Assembly: GCF_000306785.1 (NCBI RefSeq)
Contig: NC_017955.1
Span: 3,286,001-3,350,000 of the forward strand
Source of the DNA: Modestobacter italicus
Lineage (GTDB): Bacteria; Actinomycetota; Actinomycetes; Mycobacteriales; Geodermatophilaceae
Direction of reading: 5' to 3'
Length of the DNA stretch: 64,000 bases
The position numbers and the translations under genes are program-made. The notes beneath the pieces were generated by a model, which saw nothing but the letters and a program-made list of their open reading frames with translations, did not search any database and was not told the origin of the DNA. Below, in pieces: positions 16,474 through 28,749 of the stretch (positions within the stretch are counted from its first letter, which is position 1; each line of letters starts with the position of its first letter).

Positions 16474-19790
<3,317 letters not shown>

Positions 19791-19791
19791 C

Positions 19792-20952
19792 TCAGGCCTC
19801 CTTCTCACCGGTGGTGTGCTGGACCGTCAGCGGTGGGGACACCGCGTCGCCGCGCTCGGCGGCCATCAGGTCGACGAACCGGCCGAAGAGCGGGTTCGCG
19901 TCGTGCGGGCCGGCGGCGGCCTCGGGGTGGAACTGCACGCTGAACGCTGGGGCCTCGGTCAGCCGCAGGCCCTCGACGACCTGGTCGTTGAGGCCCACGT
20001 GGCTCACCTCGACCGGGCCGAACGGGGTGTCGACGGCGGCGTCGAGCGGGGCGTCGACGGCGAAGCCGTGGTTGTGGCTGGTGACCCGGACGGTGCCGCT
20101 GACCCGGTCGAGCACCGGCTGGTTGAGGCCGCGGTGGCCGAAGCGCAGCTTGTAGGTGCCCAGCCCGAGCGCGCGGCCGAGGATCTGGTTGCCGAAGCAG
20201 ATGCCGAACAGCGGCCGGCGGGCGGCCAGCACGCCGCGGACCGCCTCGACCGCGTAGTCGGCGGCGGCCGGGTCGCCGGGGCCGTTGGAGACGAAGACGC
20301 CGTCGATGCCCGCCTCGAGCAGCTGCTCGGCGGTCGCGGTGGCCGGGAGCACGTGGGTCTCCACGCCCAGCTCGGCCAGCGCGCGCGGGGTGGCGGTCTT
20401 GATGCCGAGGTCCAGCGCGGCGATGGTGAACCGCTTCTCCCCCACCGCGGGGACGACGTAGGGCTCGGCGGCGCTGACGCCCGGCGCGAGGTCCGCGCCG
20501 CTCATGCTGGGGCTGTCGGTCACCCGCGCGAGCAGCTCCTCGGCGCCCAGCTCGGTGCTGATGCCCGCCCGCATGGCGCCGCGGTCGCGCAGGTGCCGGG
20601 TGAGCGCCCGGGTGTCGATGCCGCTGATGCCGACCACGCCCTGGGCGACCAGCTCGTCGTCCAGGCTGCCGGTGGCCCGCCAGTTGGCCGGACGGCGGGC
20701 GGGGTCGCGGACGACGAAGCCGGCGACCCACATCCGGCGGCTCTCGTCGTCCTCGCCGTTCACGCCGGTGTTGCCGATGTGCGGTGCGGTCATCGCGACG
20801 ATCTGGCCGGCGTAGCTGGGGTCGGTGAGCGTCTCCTGGTAGCCGGTCATCCCGGTGGAGAACACCGCCTCGCCCACCGTCGTGCCGGTCGCGCCGTACG
20901 CCTCGCCGCGGAACGTCCTGCCGTCCTCGAGCACGAGGATCGCGTCACTCAC
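19792..20952 (-). CDS. carA: Carbamoyl-phosphate synthase small subunit
   Basis: Glutamine amidotransferase subunit that feeds ammonia to CarB. The 386-residue protein has the N-terminal small-subunit domain ([32 protein letters not shown]) and the class I GATase domain with nucleophile Cys in [17 protein letters not shown], and the His/Glu pair in VQFHPEA. GTG 20952 overlaps the pyrC stop. Order pyrC-carA-carB has no extra gene between, unlike mycobacteria, where I recall a membrane protein gene in this position. Confidence 0.96.
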   Translation of the reverse strand: MSDAILVLEDGRTFRGEAYGATGTTVGEAVFSTGMTGYQETLTDPSYAGQIVAMTAPHIGNTGVNGEDDESRRMWVAGFVVRDPARRPANWRATGSLDDELVAQGVVGISGIDTRALTRHLRDRGAMRAGISTELGAEELLARVTDSPSMSGADLAPGVSAAEPYVVPAVGEKRFTIAALDLGIKTATPRALAELGVETHVLPATATAEQLLEAGIDGVFVSNGPGDPAAADYAVEAVRGVLAARRPLFGICFGNQILGRALGLGTYKLRFGHRGLNQPVLDRVSGTVRVTSHNHGFAVDAPLDAAVDTPFGPVEVSHVGLNDQVVEGLRLTEAPAFSVQFHPEAAAGPHDANPLFGRFVDLMAAERGDAVSPPLTVQHTTGEKEA

Positions 20953-22235
20953 TTCTGCGCCTTTCCGTCGAGCACGGTCGCGACGCCCCGGAGGAACGTG
21001 GCGACCACCCGGCCGGGGAGCTCCCGGCCGGCATAGGGGCTGTTGCGGCTGCGGCTGGCCAGCGCGGCCGGGTCGACGGTGGCCCGGTGCGCGGGGTTGA
21101 GCAGCAGCAGGGTGGCCGGCTCGCCGACGGCGAGCGGGCGGCCGTGGGACTCGAGCCGGCCGATCGCCGCAGGGCGCACCGACATCCGGTCGGCGACGCC
21201 GCGCCAGTCGAGCAGGCCGGGCTCGACCATGGTCTGCACGACGACGGAGAGCGCCTGCTCCAGGCCGAGCATCCCCGGGCGGGCCGAGGCCCACTCGCTC
21301 TCCTTGTCCTCCACCGCGTGCGGCGCGTGGTCGGTGGCGACGGCGTCGATCGTGCCGTCGGCCAGCCCGGCCCGCAGCGCCTGGACGTCGGCCTCGGTGC
21401 GCAGCGGCGGGTTGACCTTGAACACCGGGTCGTAGCCCTCGGCGCACTCGTCGGTGAGCAGCAGGTGGTGCGGGGTGACCTCGGCGGTGACCTGCACGCC
21501 GCGGCTCTTCGCCCAGCGCAGGATCTCCACCGAGCCCGCCGTCGACACGTGGCAGACGTGCAGCCGGGCGCCGACGTGCCCGGCGAGCAGCACGTCGCGG
21601 GCGATCACCGCCTCCTCGGCGGCCGCCGGCCAGCCGGTGAGCCCGAGCCGGGCGGAGCGGTCGCCCTCGTTCATCTGCGCGCCGACGGTCAGCCGCGGCT
21701 CCTCGGCGTGCTGCGCGACCACGCCGTCCAGCGCCTTGACGTACTCCAGCGCGCGGCGCATCAGCGCCGGGTCGGCGACGCAGTGCCCGTCGTCGGAGAA
21801 GACCCGGACCCGCGCCGCGGAGTCGGCCATCGCGCCGAGCTCGGCCAGCCGCTCGCCGCGCAGGCCCACGGTCACCGCCCCGACCGGGACGACGTCGACC
21901 AGCCCGGCCTGCTGGCCCAGCCGCCACACCTGCTCGACGACGCCGGCGGTGTCGGCGACCGGGTCGGTGTTGGCCATCGCGTGCACCGCGGTGTACCCGC
22001 CGAGGGCGGCGGCGCGGCTGCCGGTCTCGACGGTCTCGGCGTCCTCCCGGCCCGGTTCACGCAGGTGGGTGTGCAGGTCGACCAGCCCGGGCAGCGCGAC
22101 CAGCCCGGCGGCGTCGACGACGTCGGCACCGGGGACGGTGAGCTGGTCACCGATGGCAGCGATCCGGCCGTCCGTCACGAGCAGGTCGACGGCGTCCTCG
22201 CCGTACGGCTTCGCGCCCTTGATCAGGATCGTCAT
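20949..22235 (-). CDS. pyrC: Dihydroorotase
   Basis: Cyclises N-carbamoyl-aspartate to dihydroorotate. The 428-residue protein is the type I amidohydrolase: zinc ligands in [10 protein letters not shown] near residue 55, the [13 protein letters not shown] strand, and ATDHAPH with the catalytic Asp. The ATG start at 22235 follows pyrB across a 69-base gap that holds a dispersed repeat. The repeat may lower coupling between pyrB and pyrC. Confidence 0.96.
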   Translation of the reverse strand: MTILIKGAKPYGEDAVDLLVTDGRIAAIGDQLTVPGADVVDAAGLVALPGLVDLHTHLREPGREDAETVETGSRAAALGGYTAVHAMANTDPVADTAGVVEQVWRLGQQAGLVDVVPVGAVTVGLRGERLAELGAMADSAARVRVFSDDGHCVADPALMRRALEYVKALDGVVAQHAEEPRLTVGAQMNEGDRSARLGLTGWPAAAEEAVIARDVLLAGHVGARLHVCHVSTAGSVEILRWAKSRGVQVTAEVTPHHLLLTDECAEGYDPVFKVNPPLRTEADVQALRAGLADGTIDAVATDHAPHAVEDKESEWASARPGMLGLEQALSVVVQTMVEPGLLDWRGVADRMSVRPAAIGRLESHGRPLAVGEPATLLLLNPAHRATVDPAALASRSRNSPYAGRELPGRVVATFLRGVATVLDGKAQK

Positions 22236-22276
22236 GCTGCAACCCCCGCCTCGCTGGCGCTCGTCGTTCGCTCCGC

Positions 22277-22306
22277 GCCTCGTTCGCTGGCGCTCACTCG
22301 ATGCTC
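22277..22306. repeat. Dispersed intergenic repeat, copy 1
   Basis: The sequence containing TCGCTGGCGCTC and CGATGCTC lies in the pyrB-pyrC gap and reaches into the pyrB stop codon. A close copy is at 47763-47796 between other genes. The two differ at a few positions and by one base in length. Confidence 0.6.
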
Positions 22307-23231
22307 ACTCACTTGCGGATGCCCCTCCCAGGAGCAGGTAGAGGACCGCCATCCGGACCGAGACGCCGTTGCCGACCTGGTCGACGATCGTGGAGCGGGC
22401 GGAGTCGGCGACCTCGGCGGCGATCTCCATGCCGCGGTTCATCGGGCCGGGGTGCATGACGATGGCGTCGTCGGCCAGCGCGGCCATCCGCCGGCCGTCC
22501 AGGCCGTACCGGCGGCTGTACTCCCGGGCGCTGGGGAAGAACGAGGCGTTCATCCGCTCCCCCTGCACCCGCAGCATCATCACCACGTCGGCCTTGGGCA
22601 GGACGGCGTCCAGGTCGTAGCTCACCTGCACCGGCCAGCTCCCGACGCCGACCGGCAGCAGGGTGGGCGGGGCGACCAGGGTGACCTCGGCGCCGAGCGT
22701 GGCGAGCAGCCAGACGTTGGAGCGGGCGACCCGGCTGTGCAGCACGTCGCCCACGATGACCACCCGGACGCCGTCGAGCCGGCCCAGTCGCTGCCGGATC
22801 GTGTAGGCGTCCAGCAGGGCCTGCGTCGGGTGCTCGTGGGTGCCGTCGCCAGCGTTGACCACACTGCCGGCCACCCACTGCGCCAGCCGGTGCGGGGCGC
22901 CGGAGGCGCTGTGCCGGACGACGATCGCGTCGCTGCCCATCGCCTCCAGGGTCAGCGCGGTGTCCTTGAGGCTCTCGCCCTTGGAGACGCTGCTGCCCTT
23001 GGCGGAGAAGTTGATGACGTCGGCGCTCAACCGCTTGGCGGCCAGCTCGAAGGAGATCCGGGTGCGGGTGGAGTCCTCGTAGAAGAGGTTGACCACGGTG
23101 CGGCCGCGCAGCGTGGGCAGCTTCTTGACCTCGCGGCCGGCCAGCGCCGACTCGATCTGCGCCGCCGTGTCGAGCACCAGCGTGGCGTCGTCCCGGTCCA
23201 GGTCGGCGGCCTCCAGCAGGTGCCGCTTCAT
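22305..23231 (-). CDS. pyrB: Aspartate carbamoyltransferase catalytic subunit
   Basis: Joins carbamoyl phosphate to aspartate. The 308-residue protein has the carbamoyl phosphate loop [13 protein letters not shown] (STRTR at residues 54-58), the [10 protein letters not shown] segment and the C-terminal [12 protein letters not shown]. No regulatory pyrI is present, as in other Actinobacteria. ATG 23231 overlaps the pyrR stop by four bases (ATGA), so expression is coupled to pyrR. Confidence 0.96.
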   Translation of the reverse strand: MKRHLLEAADLDRDDATLVLDTAAQIESALAGREVKKLPTLRGRTVVNLFYEDSTRTRISFELAAKRLSADVINFSAKGSSVSKGESLKDTALTLEAMGSDAIVVRHSASGAPHRLAQWVAGSVVNAGDGTHEHPTQALLDAYTIRQRLGRLDGVRVVIVGDVLHSRVARSNVWLLATLGAEVTLVAPPTLLPVGVGSWPVQVSYDLDAVLPKADVVMMLRVQGERMNASFFPSAREYSRRYGLDGRRMAALADDAIVMHPGPMNRGMEIAAEVADSARSTIVDQVGNGVSVRMAVLYLLLGGASASE

Positions 23232-23794
23232 GCCTGCTCCACCGTGACCTCGTCGCGCCCGTCGACCTCGGCCAGCCGCACCTTCACCGACTGGGCGCGG
23301 GACGTCGGGACGTTCTTGCCGACGTAGTCGGCGCGGATCGGCAGCTCCCGGTGGCCGCGGTCGACCAGCACCGCCAGCTGCACCGCGCGGGGCCGGCCCA
23401 GGTCGCGGAGGGCGTCGAGCGCGGCGCGCACCGACCGGCCGGAGAAGAGCACGTCGTCGACGAGCACGACCAGCCGGCCGTCGATGCCGGCCTCCGGCAG
23501 CCGGGTGTCCTCCAGCGCGCGGACCCCGCGCAGCCGCAGGTCGTCGCGGTAGAGGGTGATGTCGACGGTGCCGACGTCGACGCGGCTGCCGCTGAAGGCC
23601 TCGATCCGGGCGGCCAGCCGGCGGGCCAGCGGGGCGCCGCGGGTGGGGATGCCGACCAGCACGAGCGCGGCCAGGTCGGGCCCGGCCTTCTCGATGAGCT
23701 GGTGGGCGATCCGGTCGACCACCCGGGCGACGTCCTCGGCGGACAGCAGCGGGGCGGTCGGGGGGTCGGTGGACAGCGTCGATGACCCGGTCAT
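23228..23794 (-). CDS. pyrR: PyrR, pyrimidine operon regulator / uracil phosphoribosyltransferase
   Basis: RNA-binding regulator of the pyr operon with some uracil phosphoribosyltransferase activity. The 188-residue protein has the PRPP-binding motif [13 protein letters not shown] (residues 109-121) and the PyrR features [13 protein letters not shown] and LYRDDL. ATG 23794 is chosen because AAGGAGG lies 6 bases upstream; the longer in-frame reading to 23920 lacks support. A PyrR-type RNA hairpin immediately before this ribosome-binding site suggests that UMP-bound PyrR blocks its own translation and, by coupling, that of pyrB. Confidence 0.95.
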   Translation of the reverse strand: MTGSSTLSTDPPTAPLLSAEDVARVVDRIAHQLIEKAGPDLAALVLVGIPTRGAPLARRLAARIEAFSGSRVDVGTVDITLYRDDLRLRGVRALEDTRLPEAGIDGRLVVLVDDVLFSGRSVRAALDALRDLGRPRAVQLAVLVDRGHRELPIRADYVGKNVPTSRAQSVKVRLAEVDGRDEVTVEQA

Positions 23795-23807
23795 CGCAGC
23801 CTCCTTC

Positions 23808-23825
23808 CCCGCCTCACGGGACGGG
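23808..23825 (-). promoter_or_regulatory. PyrR-binding RNA hairpin in the pyr leader
   Basis: On the minus strand the RNA reads CCCGUC, loop CCGUGA, then GGCGGG. It forms a 6-bp stem with one G-U pair and a hexaloop that fits the CNGNGA loop and UCCNGNGAGG core known for PyrR sites in Bacillus. It ends 3 bases before the AAGGAGG site of pyrR, so binding could block initiation, as described for mycobacteria. Confidence 0.75.
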
Positions 23826-23971
23826 TCGTTAAAGGAGTGGGCCGTCGTCGACGCGGCTGCGCCGGCGGCGGTGTGGACCGCGGACGACGGTACTGCACGC
23901 TCCGTGGTGACCCCGACCACGCCCGTTCACCCGGCTCAGGTGAGAGATCTGACCCATCAGGGCCACCTGAC

Positions 23972-24000
23972 TGTTGCGGCGATCCCCGGACCAGTACTCT
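23972..24000 (+). promoter_or_regulatory. Candidate bldD promoter
   Basis: TACTCT at 23995-24000 could be a -10 box, with TGTTGC (23972-23977, 17-base spacer) or TTGCGG (23974-23979, 15-base spacer) as -35. The leader would be about 45 bases. The match is modest. Confidence 0.35.
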
Positions 24001-24049
24001 GCGTGACCAGTACCGTCCCGATACGACGACAGTCAGTGAGCAGAGGGTC

Positions 24050-24592
24050 ATGAGCACCGACTACTCCAGGGCGCTTGGCGCCCGCCTGCGGGCGATCCGC
24101 AACCAGCAAGGACTGTCGTTGCAGGGCGTGGAGGACAAGTCCCACGGCCGGTGGAAGGCCGTCGTCGTCGGCTCGTACGAGCGCGGCGACCGTGCTGTCA
24201 CCGTGCAGCGGCTCTCCGAGCTCGCCGTGTTCTACGGCGTGCCGGTCTCCGAGCTCCTGCCCGACCCGCGGCCCAGCTCCGCGGTCACCAAGAGCACCAA
24301 GATCGTGCTGAACCTGGAGTCGCTGGGCTCGCTGCCCGCCGACGAGGCCGGCCCGCTCGCGCGGTACGCCTCGACCATCCAGGCGCAGCGGCACGACTAC
24401 AACGGCAAGGTGCTGTCGATCCGCGCCGAGGACCTCAAGTCCCTGGCGATCATCTACGACATGAGCCCCGACGAGCTGACCACCCGGCTCATCGAGTGGG
24501 GCGTGCTCTCCCCCGGCGCCGACGGCAGCATCTACGCCGACGTCGACGACGACGAGCCCGCCTGGGGCGACCGCCGCCGCTCCCCGCGGTGA
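24050..24592 (+). CDS. bldD: BldD-family developmental transcription regulator
   Basis: Global DNA-binding regulator; in Streptomyces it represses sporulation genes when dimerised by tetrameric cyclic-di-GMP. The 180-residue protein has an N-terminal helix-turn-helix (RLRAIRNQQGLSLQGVEDKS, WKAVVVGSYERGDRAVTVQR) nearly identical to the family and a C-terminal domain with the nucleotide site. That site is RGD-x8-RQDD in S. coelicolor; here it reads RHD at 114-116 and RAED at 125-128, keeping R114, D116, R125 and D128. An acidic tail of about 18 residues is extra. It diverges from pyrR. Confidence 0.93.
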   Translation: MSTDYSRALGARLRAIRNQQGLSLQGVEDKSHGRWKAVVVGSYERGDRAVTVQRLSELAVFYGVPVSELLPDPRPSSAVTKSTKIVLNLESLGSLPADEAGPLARYASTIQAQRHDYNGKVLSIRAEDLKSLAIIYDMSPDELTTRLIEWGVLSPGADGSIYADVDDDEPAWGDRRRSPR

Positions 24593-24603
24593 ACAGGCGC
24601 TGA

Positions 24604-24646
24604 ACGCGAACGGCCCACTCTGCTCAGCAGAGTGGGCCGTTCGCGT
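24604..24646. terminator. Strong bidirectional terminator between bldD and nusB
   Basis: Two 21-base arms (24604-24624 and 24626-24646) are perfectly complementary; in practice a loop of a few bases forms at the tip. It lies 12 bases after the bldD stop and 11 bases after the nusB stop on the other strand, the expected place for a shared terminator. Confidence 0.85.
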
Positions 24647-24656
24647 CCAGCGGTGT

Positions 24657-25061
24657 CTACGTCGGGATCTCGGCCTTGACGATGCCGCCGAGGACGCCGT
24701 TGACGTAGGCCGGCGAGTCGTCGGTGGACAGCGCCTTGGCCAGCTCCACCGCCTCGTCGATGACCACCGCGTCCGGGACGTCGTCGACCCACAGCAGCTC
24801 GTAGGTCGCCATCCGCAGGATCGCGCGGTCGACGTCCGGCAGCCGGTCCAGCGACCAGCCGGACGCGTGCTGCTCGATCAGCTCGTCGATCCGGGCGCCC
24901 TGCTCGACCGCGCCCTCGACCAGCCGGACGGCGTGGTCGGGCACCGGCGGGTTGCCGTCGGCGATGCGGTCGCGCAGCACGGCGAGCGGGTCGCTGCGGC
25001 GCAGGTCGGCCTCGTAGAGGACGTCGACCGCGCGCTTGCGCGCCTTGGAGCGAGCGCTCAC
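24657..25061 (-). CDS. nusB: Transcription antitermination factor NusB
   Basis: Binds boxA RNA with NusE (S10) in rRNA antitermination. The 134-residue all-helical protein starts SARSKARKRAVDVLYEADLR and ends with the conserved VVIDEAVELAKALS and YVNGVLGGI segments. GTG 25061 lies 4 bases after the efp stop. It is the last gene of the aroC-to-nusB string. Confidence 0.95.
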   Translation of the reverse strand: MSARSKARKRAVDVLYEADLRRSDPLAVLRDRIADGNPPVPDHAVRLVEGAVEQGARIDELIEQHASGWSLDRLPDVDRAILRMATYELLWVDDVPDAVVIDEAVELAKALSTDDSPAYVNGVLGGIVKAEIPT

Positions 25062-25065
25062 GAGG

Positions 25066-25626
25066 TCAGCTGACCCGGCCGAGGTAACGGCCGTCGCGGG
25101 TGTCCACCTTCAGCTTCTCGCCGGTGGTGACGAACAGCGGGACCTGGATCTCCGCGCCGGTCTCCAGGGTGGCGGGCTTGGTGCCGCCCGTGGAGCGGTC
25201 GCCCTGCAGGCCCGGGTCGGTGTGCTGGACCACGAGCTCCATGGTCACCGGCAGCTCGACGTACAGCGGGGTGCCGTCGTGCACCGCCACGGTGACCTCG
25301 GTGTTCTCCAGCAGGTAGTTCGCGCCGTCGCCGAGGGTGGTGGCGGGGACGTAGATCTGGTCGTAGGTGTCGCCGTCCATGAACACGTAGTCCGTACCGT
25401 CGGCGTACAGGTAGGTCATCGAGCGCTTGTCGACGTTCGCCGTCTCGACCTTGGTGCCGGCGTTGAAGGTGCGGTCGACGACCTTGCCCGAGAGCACGTT
25501 CTTGAGGGTGGTGCGCACGAAGGCGCCGCCCTTGCCCGGCTTCACGTGCTGGAAGTCGGTCACGGTCCACAGCTGCCCGTCCAGGTTGAGGACGGTGCCG
25601 TTCTTGAGGTCGTTGGTGGTAGCCAT
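25066..25626 (-). CDS. efp: Translation elongation factor P
   Basis: Relieves ribosome stalling at polyproline stretches. The 186-residue protein has the three beta-barrel domains and the loop [13 protein letters not shown] with the tip lysine K32. Many actinobacterial EF-Ps have PGKGP here; this one has PGKGG. The end [15 protein letters not shown] segment ([17 protein letters not shown]) is canonical. The ATG at 25626 directly follows the stop codon of the M24 peptidase gene. No lysyl-modifying genes (epmA, epmB) are seen nearby. Confidence 0.97.
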   Translation of the reverse strand: MATTNDLKNGTVLNLDGQLWTVTDFQHVKPGKGGAFVRTTLKNVLSGKVVDRTFNAGTKVETANVDKRSMTYLYADGTDYVFMDGDTYDQIYVPATTLGDGANYLLENTEVTVAVHDGTPLYVELPVTMELVVQHTDPGLQGDRSTGGTKPATLETGAEIQVPLFVTTGEKLKVDTRDGRYLGRVS

Positions 25627-26730
25627 CTAGAGGACCAGCAGTTCCTTGCTCGTGAGGGTCAACAACTCGGGCTCGTCGTCCGTGACGACCAAGGTGTCCT
25701 CGATCCGGACACCGCCGTGGCCGGGCAGGTACACGCCTGGCTCCACGGTGACGGCCATGCCAGCGCTCAGGGTACCTGCGCCCGCCGCCGAGATGCCCGG
25801 AGCCTCGTGGATCTCCAGCCCCACCCCGTGCCCGAGACCGTGGGTGAAGTGGTCGCCGTGCCCGGCCGCGACGATCACGTCGCGGGACGCGGCGTCGACC
25901 GCGGTGACGTCCGCGCCCACCGCCAGCGCCGCCCGGCCGGCCGCCTGCGACGCCGCGACCAGCTCGTACACCTCGCGCTGCCAGTCGGCGGCGTGCCCGA
26001 GGACCAGGGTGCGGGTCATGTCGGAGTGGTAGCCGTCGACGGTGGCCCCGAAGTCGAGCTTCAGGAAGTCGCCGTCGCGCAGCACCGTGGCGTCGGGCCG
26101 GTGGTGCGGGATCGCCGAGTTGGCCCCGGCCGCCACGATGGTCTCGAAGCTGGGCGCCTCCGCGCCCAGGGTGAGCATCCGGGCGTCGAGCTCCCGGCCG
26201 ACCTCCAGCTCGCTGCGGCCCGGCCGGAGCGCGCCCTCGGCGGCGAGCTCGGCCAGCGCCCGGTCGGCGACCGCGCACGCCCGGCGCAGCGCCTCGACCT
26301 CGGCGTCGTCCTTGACCGCCCGCAGCGCCTCGACCGCCCGCCGGACGCTGACCAGCTCGGCCACCCGGCTCCCGCCGGCCGCGTCGGTGAGCACCCGCTC
26401 GAGCCCGCGCAGCCCGTCGACGGTCACGTCGTGGGACTCGTAGCCGATCCGCCCGGACCCGCGGCGCACCGCCTCGGCGGCCAGCGCCGCCGTGGTGGCC
26501 CGGTCGACCAGCAGCTCGACGTCGGGCACCTGGGTGCCGGCCTGGGTGGTGTAGCGGCCGTCGGTGCCGAACAGGTCGGCGCCGTCGGTGCGCAGCAGCA
26601 GCGCGCCGTTGGAGCCGGTGAACCCGGTCAGGTACCGGACGTTGAGCAGGTTGGTGACCAGGACGGCGTCCAGCCCGGCCTCCGCCGCGACCGCCCGGAG
26701 CCGGTCCCGGCGCCCCGCCTCCCGGGTCAT
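25627..26730 (-). CDS. M24-family Xaa-Pro aminopeptidase
   Basis: A cytoplasmic metallopeptidase that cleaves N-terminal residues before proline; known beside efp in many bacteria. The 367-residue protein has a creatinase N-domain (VTNLLNVRYLTGFTGSNGAL) and a pita-bread domain with all metal ligands: Asp in KLDFGATVDGYHSDMTRT (two), His in HGLGHGVGLEIHE, Glu in VTVEPGVY and Glu in RIEDTL. ATG 26730 overlaps the aroQ stop. PepQ and PepP types cannot be separated by eye. Confidence 0.93.
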   Translation of the reverse strand: MTREAGRRDRLRAVAAEAGLDAVLVTNLLNVRYLTGFTGSNGALLLRTDGADLFGTDGRYTTQAGTQVPDVELLVDRATTAALAAEAVRRGSGRIGYESHDVTVDGLRGLERVLTDAAGGSRVAELVSVRRAVEALRAVKDDAEVEALRRACAVADRALAELAAEGALRPGRSELEVGRELDARMLTLGAEAPSFETIVAAGANSAIPHHRPDATVLRDGDFLKLDFGATVDGYHSDMTRTLVLGHAADWQREVYELVAASQAAGRAALAVGADVTAVDAASRDVIVAAGHGDHFTHGLGHGVGLEIHEAPGISAAGAGTLSAGMAVTVEPGVYLPGHGGVRIEDTLVVTDDEPELLTLTSKELLVL

Positions 26731-27161
26731 CGCACGCCCTTCAGCACGAGCCACTGCAGCGCCAGGACGTACCCGTGCACGCCCAGGCCGGTGATCACGC
26801 CGGTGGCCGCGGGCGAGACGTAGGAGTGGTGCCGGAACGGCTCGCGGGCGGCGATGTTGCTGATGTGCACCTCGACCACCGGCGCCGTGACCGCGGCCAG
26901 GGCGTCGTGCAGCACCACCGAGGTGTGCGACCAGCCGCCGGGGTTGACCACGACCGGGTCGCCGGCGTCGGTGGCCTCGTGCACCCAGCGGAGCAGCTGC
27001 CCCTCGTCGTCGGTCTGGCGCACCTGCACCGCCACGTCCAGCTCCCGGGCGGCGGCCTGCAGCAGCTCCACGAGCTCGGCGTACGTCGTCGTCCCGTAGA
27101 CCTCGGGCTCGCGGGTGCCGAGCCGGCCGAGGTTGGCGCCGTTGAGCACCTGGATGGTCAT
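26727..27161 (-). CDS. aroQ: 3-dehydroquinate dehydratase, type II
   Basis: Third step of the shikimate pathway. The 144-residue protein has the type II signature VLNGANLGRLGTREPEVYG with the catalytic Tyr, VVNPGGWSHTSV and the catalytic His in VEVHISNIAAREPFRHHSYV. ATG 27161 overlaps the aroB stop (ATGA). Type II enzymes are dodecameric and unrelated to AroD type I. Confidence 0.96.
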   Translation of the reverse strand: MTIQVLNGANLGRLGTREPEVYGTTTYAELVELLQAAARELDVAVQVRQTDDEGQLLRWVHEATDAGDPVVVNPGGWSHTSVVLHDALAAVTAPVVEVHISNIAAREPFRHHSYVSPAATGVITGLGVHGYVLALQWLVLKGVR

Positions 27162-28222
27162 GCGGCCTCTCCGTTGACTGCTGCCCAGGCGGCGTCGAGC
27201 CAGGCCTGGTCGGGGTCGGTCAGGATCGCGGGGTGGCCCAGCCCGTCGAGGACGACGAAGCGCAGCGACGCGCCGCGGGCCTTCTTGTCGATCCGCATCA
27301 CCTGCTGCAGGGCGGCCCAGTCGCCGCGGTAGCTCGTGGGCAGGCCCATCGCGGCGACGAGCGTGCGGTGCCGGTCGGCGTCGGCCCGGCTCAGCCGACC
27401 GGCAGCCGCGGCCAGCTCGGCAGCGAAGACCAGGCCGACCGCGACGGCCTCGCCGTGCCGCCAGCCGAAGTCCTCGACCCGCTCGATGGCGTGCGCGAGG
27501 GTGTGGCCGTAGTTGAGGAACTCGCGGCGGCCGGTGTCGTAGAGGTCCTCGCCGACCGCGTCGGCCTTGACCTGAACGGCGCGGGCGATCAGCTCGGCGG
27601 TGTCGGCGCGCCCGGTCGGGTCGGCCTCGAGCAGCTCCAGCACCCGCCCGTCGGCGATGAAGCCGCACTTGACGACCTCCGCGAGCCCGGACCGGAACTC
27701 CGCCTCCGGCAGCCCGGCCAGCGCGTCGGTGTCGGCGAGGACGGCGGCGGGCGGGTGGAAGGCGCCCACCAGGTTCTTGCCGGCGGCGGTGTTGATGCCG
27801 GTCTTGCCGCCCACGGCCGCGTCGACCATGCCGAGCAGGCTGGTCGGCACCTGCACCACCCGCACGCCGCGCAGCCAGGTGGCGGCGAGGAAGCCCGCGA
27901 GGTCGGTCACCGCTCCCCCGCCGATGCCGACGACCGCGTCGGAGCGGGTCAACCCGAGCCGGCCGAACTCCTCCCACGCACCGGCGGCCACCTCGGCGGT
28001 CTTGGCGGCCTCGCCGTCGGGGACGACGACGGCCTCGGCGGCGACCCCGGACTGCTGCAGGGTCTCCACCGCCGCGCCGGCGGCGGCCGCCAGCGCGCGG
28101 CTGTGCACCACGGCGGCCCGGGCGGTGCCGTCGAGCACCAGCCCGAGCTGGGCCTGGACGCCGGGACCGATGAGGACGTCGTAGGGCCGGTCGCCGGCGA
28201 CCGTGATCCGCCGCGCGGTCAC
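27158..28222 (-). CDS. aroB: 3-dehydroquinate synthase
   Basis: Converts DAHP to 3-dehydroquinate using NAD+ and zinc. The 354-residue protein has the NAD-binding GIGGGAVTDLAGFLAATWLR, substrate loop VGGKTGINTAAGKNLVGAFH, and the zinc ligands in LAEVVKCGFI and NYGHTLAHAIE. GTG 28222 overlaps the aroK stop. All pathway partners except DAHP synthase and AroA are within this window. Confidence 0.96.
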   Translation of the reverse strand: MTARRITVAGDRPYDVLIGPGVQAQLGLVLDGTARAAVVHSRALAAAAGAAVETLQQSGVAAEAVVVPDGEAAKTAEVAAGAWEEFGRLGLTRSDAVVGIGGGAVTDLAGFLAATWLRGVRVVQVPTSLLGMVDAAVGGKTGINTAAGKNLVGAFHPPAAVLADTDALAGLPEAEFRSGLAEVVKCGFIADGRVLELLEADPTGRADTAELIARAVQVKADAVGEDLYDTGRREFLNYGHTLAHAIERVEDFGWRHGEAVAVGLVFAAELAAAAGRLSRADADRHRTLVAAMGLPTSYRGDWAALQQVMRIDKKARGASLRFVVLDGLGHPAILTDPDQAWLDAAWAAVNGEAA

Positions 28223-28749
28223 CGCTGCACCGACCCGACGGCGGCCAGCACCTCGGCCACCACCTCCTCGACCGGGCGGCCGGACGTGGACACGGTCACC
28301 GTGGCGACCTCGGCGTACAGCGGAGCGCGGGCCTCGAGCATGGTGCGCAGCATGGCGCGTGGGTTGACCGCGAGCAGCGGGCGGTCCCGGGAGAGCCCGG
28401 CGCGCTTGGCCGCCGAGGCCACGTCGACGTCGAGCCAGAGGACCTGCGCGCCGGTACGGGCGTGGTCGACCAGCAGCTGCCGGGTCGCCGCGCTGGTGAC
28501 CGCGCCGCCGCCGAGGGCCAGCACGCCGTCGTGCTCGGCAAGCGCCCGGACGACCGCCTGCTGCTCCAGGGCGCGGAAGTGCGGCTCGCCGGAGGTGACG
28601 AACAGGTCGGCGATCGACGTCCCGGTCGCCGCCTCGACGTCGGCGTCGGTGTCCCGGAACACCAGCCCGAGCGCAGCCGCGACCGCCGTCCCGACCGTCG
28701 TCTTGCCCGAGGCGGGCGGGCCGACGACGACGATCGCGGGCCCGGTCAC
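28219..28749 (-). CDS. aroK: Shikimate kinase
   Basis: Phosphorylates shikimate at the 3-hydroxyl. The 176-residue protein has Walker [10 protein letters not shown] near residue 9, the substrate Asp in [11 protein letters not shown], and [14 protein letters not shown], the shikimate-binding loop. The lid contains [17 protein letters not shown] 28749 overlaps the aroC stop. The proline in the P-loop (GPPASGKT instead of GMMGAGKS) is a tolerated variation. Confidence 0.95.
   Translation of the reverse strand: MTGPAIVVVGPPASGKTTVGTAVAAALGLVFRDTDADVEAATGTSIADLFVTSGEPHFRALEQQAVVRALAEHDGVLALGGGAVTSAATRQLLVDHARTGAQVLWLDVDVASAAKRAGLSRDRPLLAVNPRAMLRTMLEARAPLYAEVATVTVSTSGRPVEEVVAEVLAAVGSVQR

Noticed and set aside
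23927..23943. BldD operator upstream of bldD
   Set aside because: TCACC and GGTGA form an inverted repeat, but spacing and core do not match the published BldD box, so autoregulation cannot be claimed from it.
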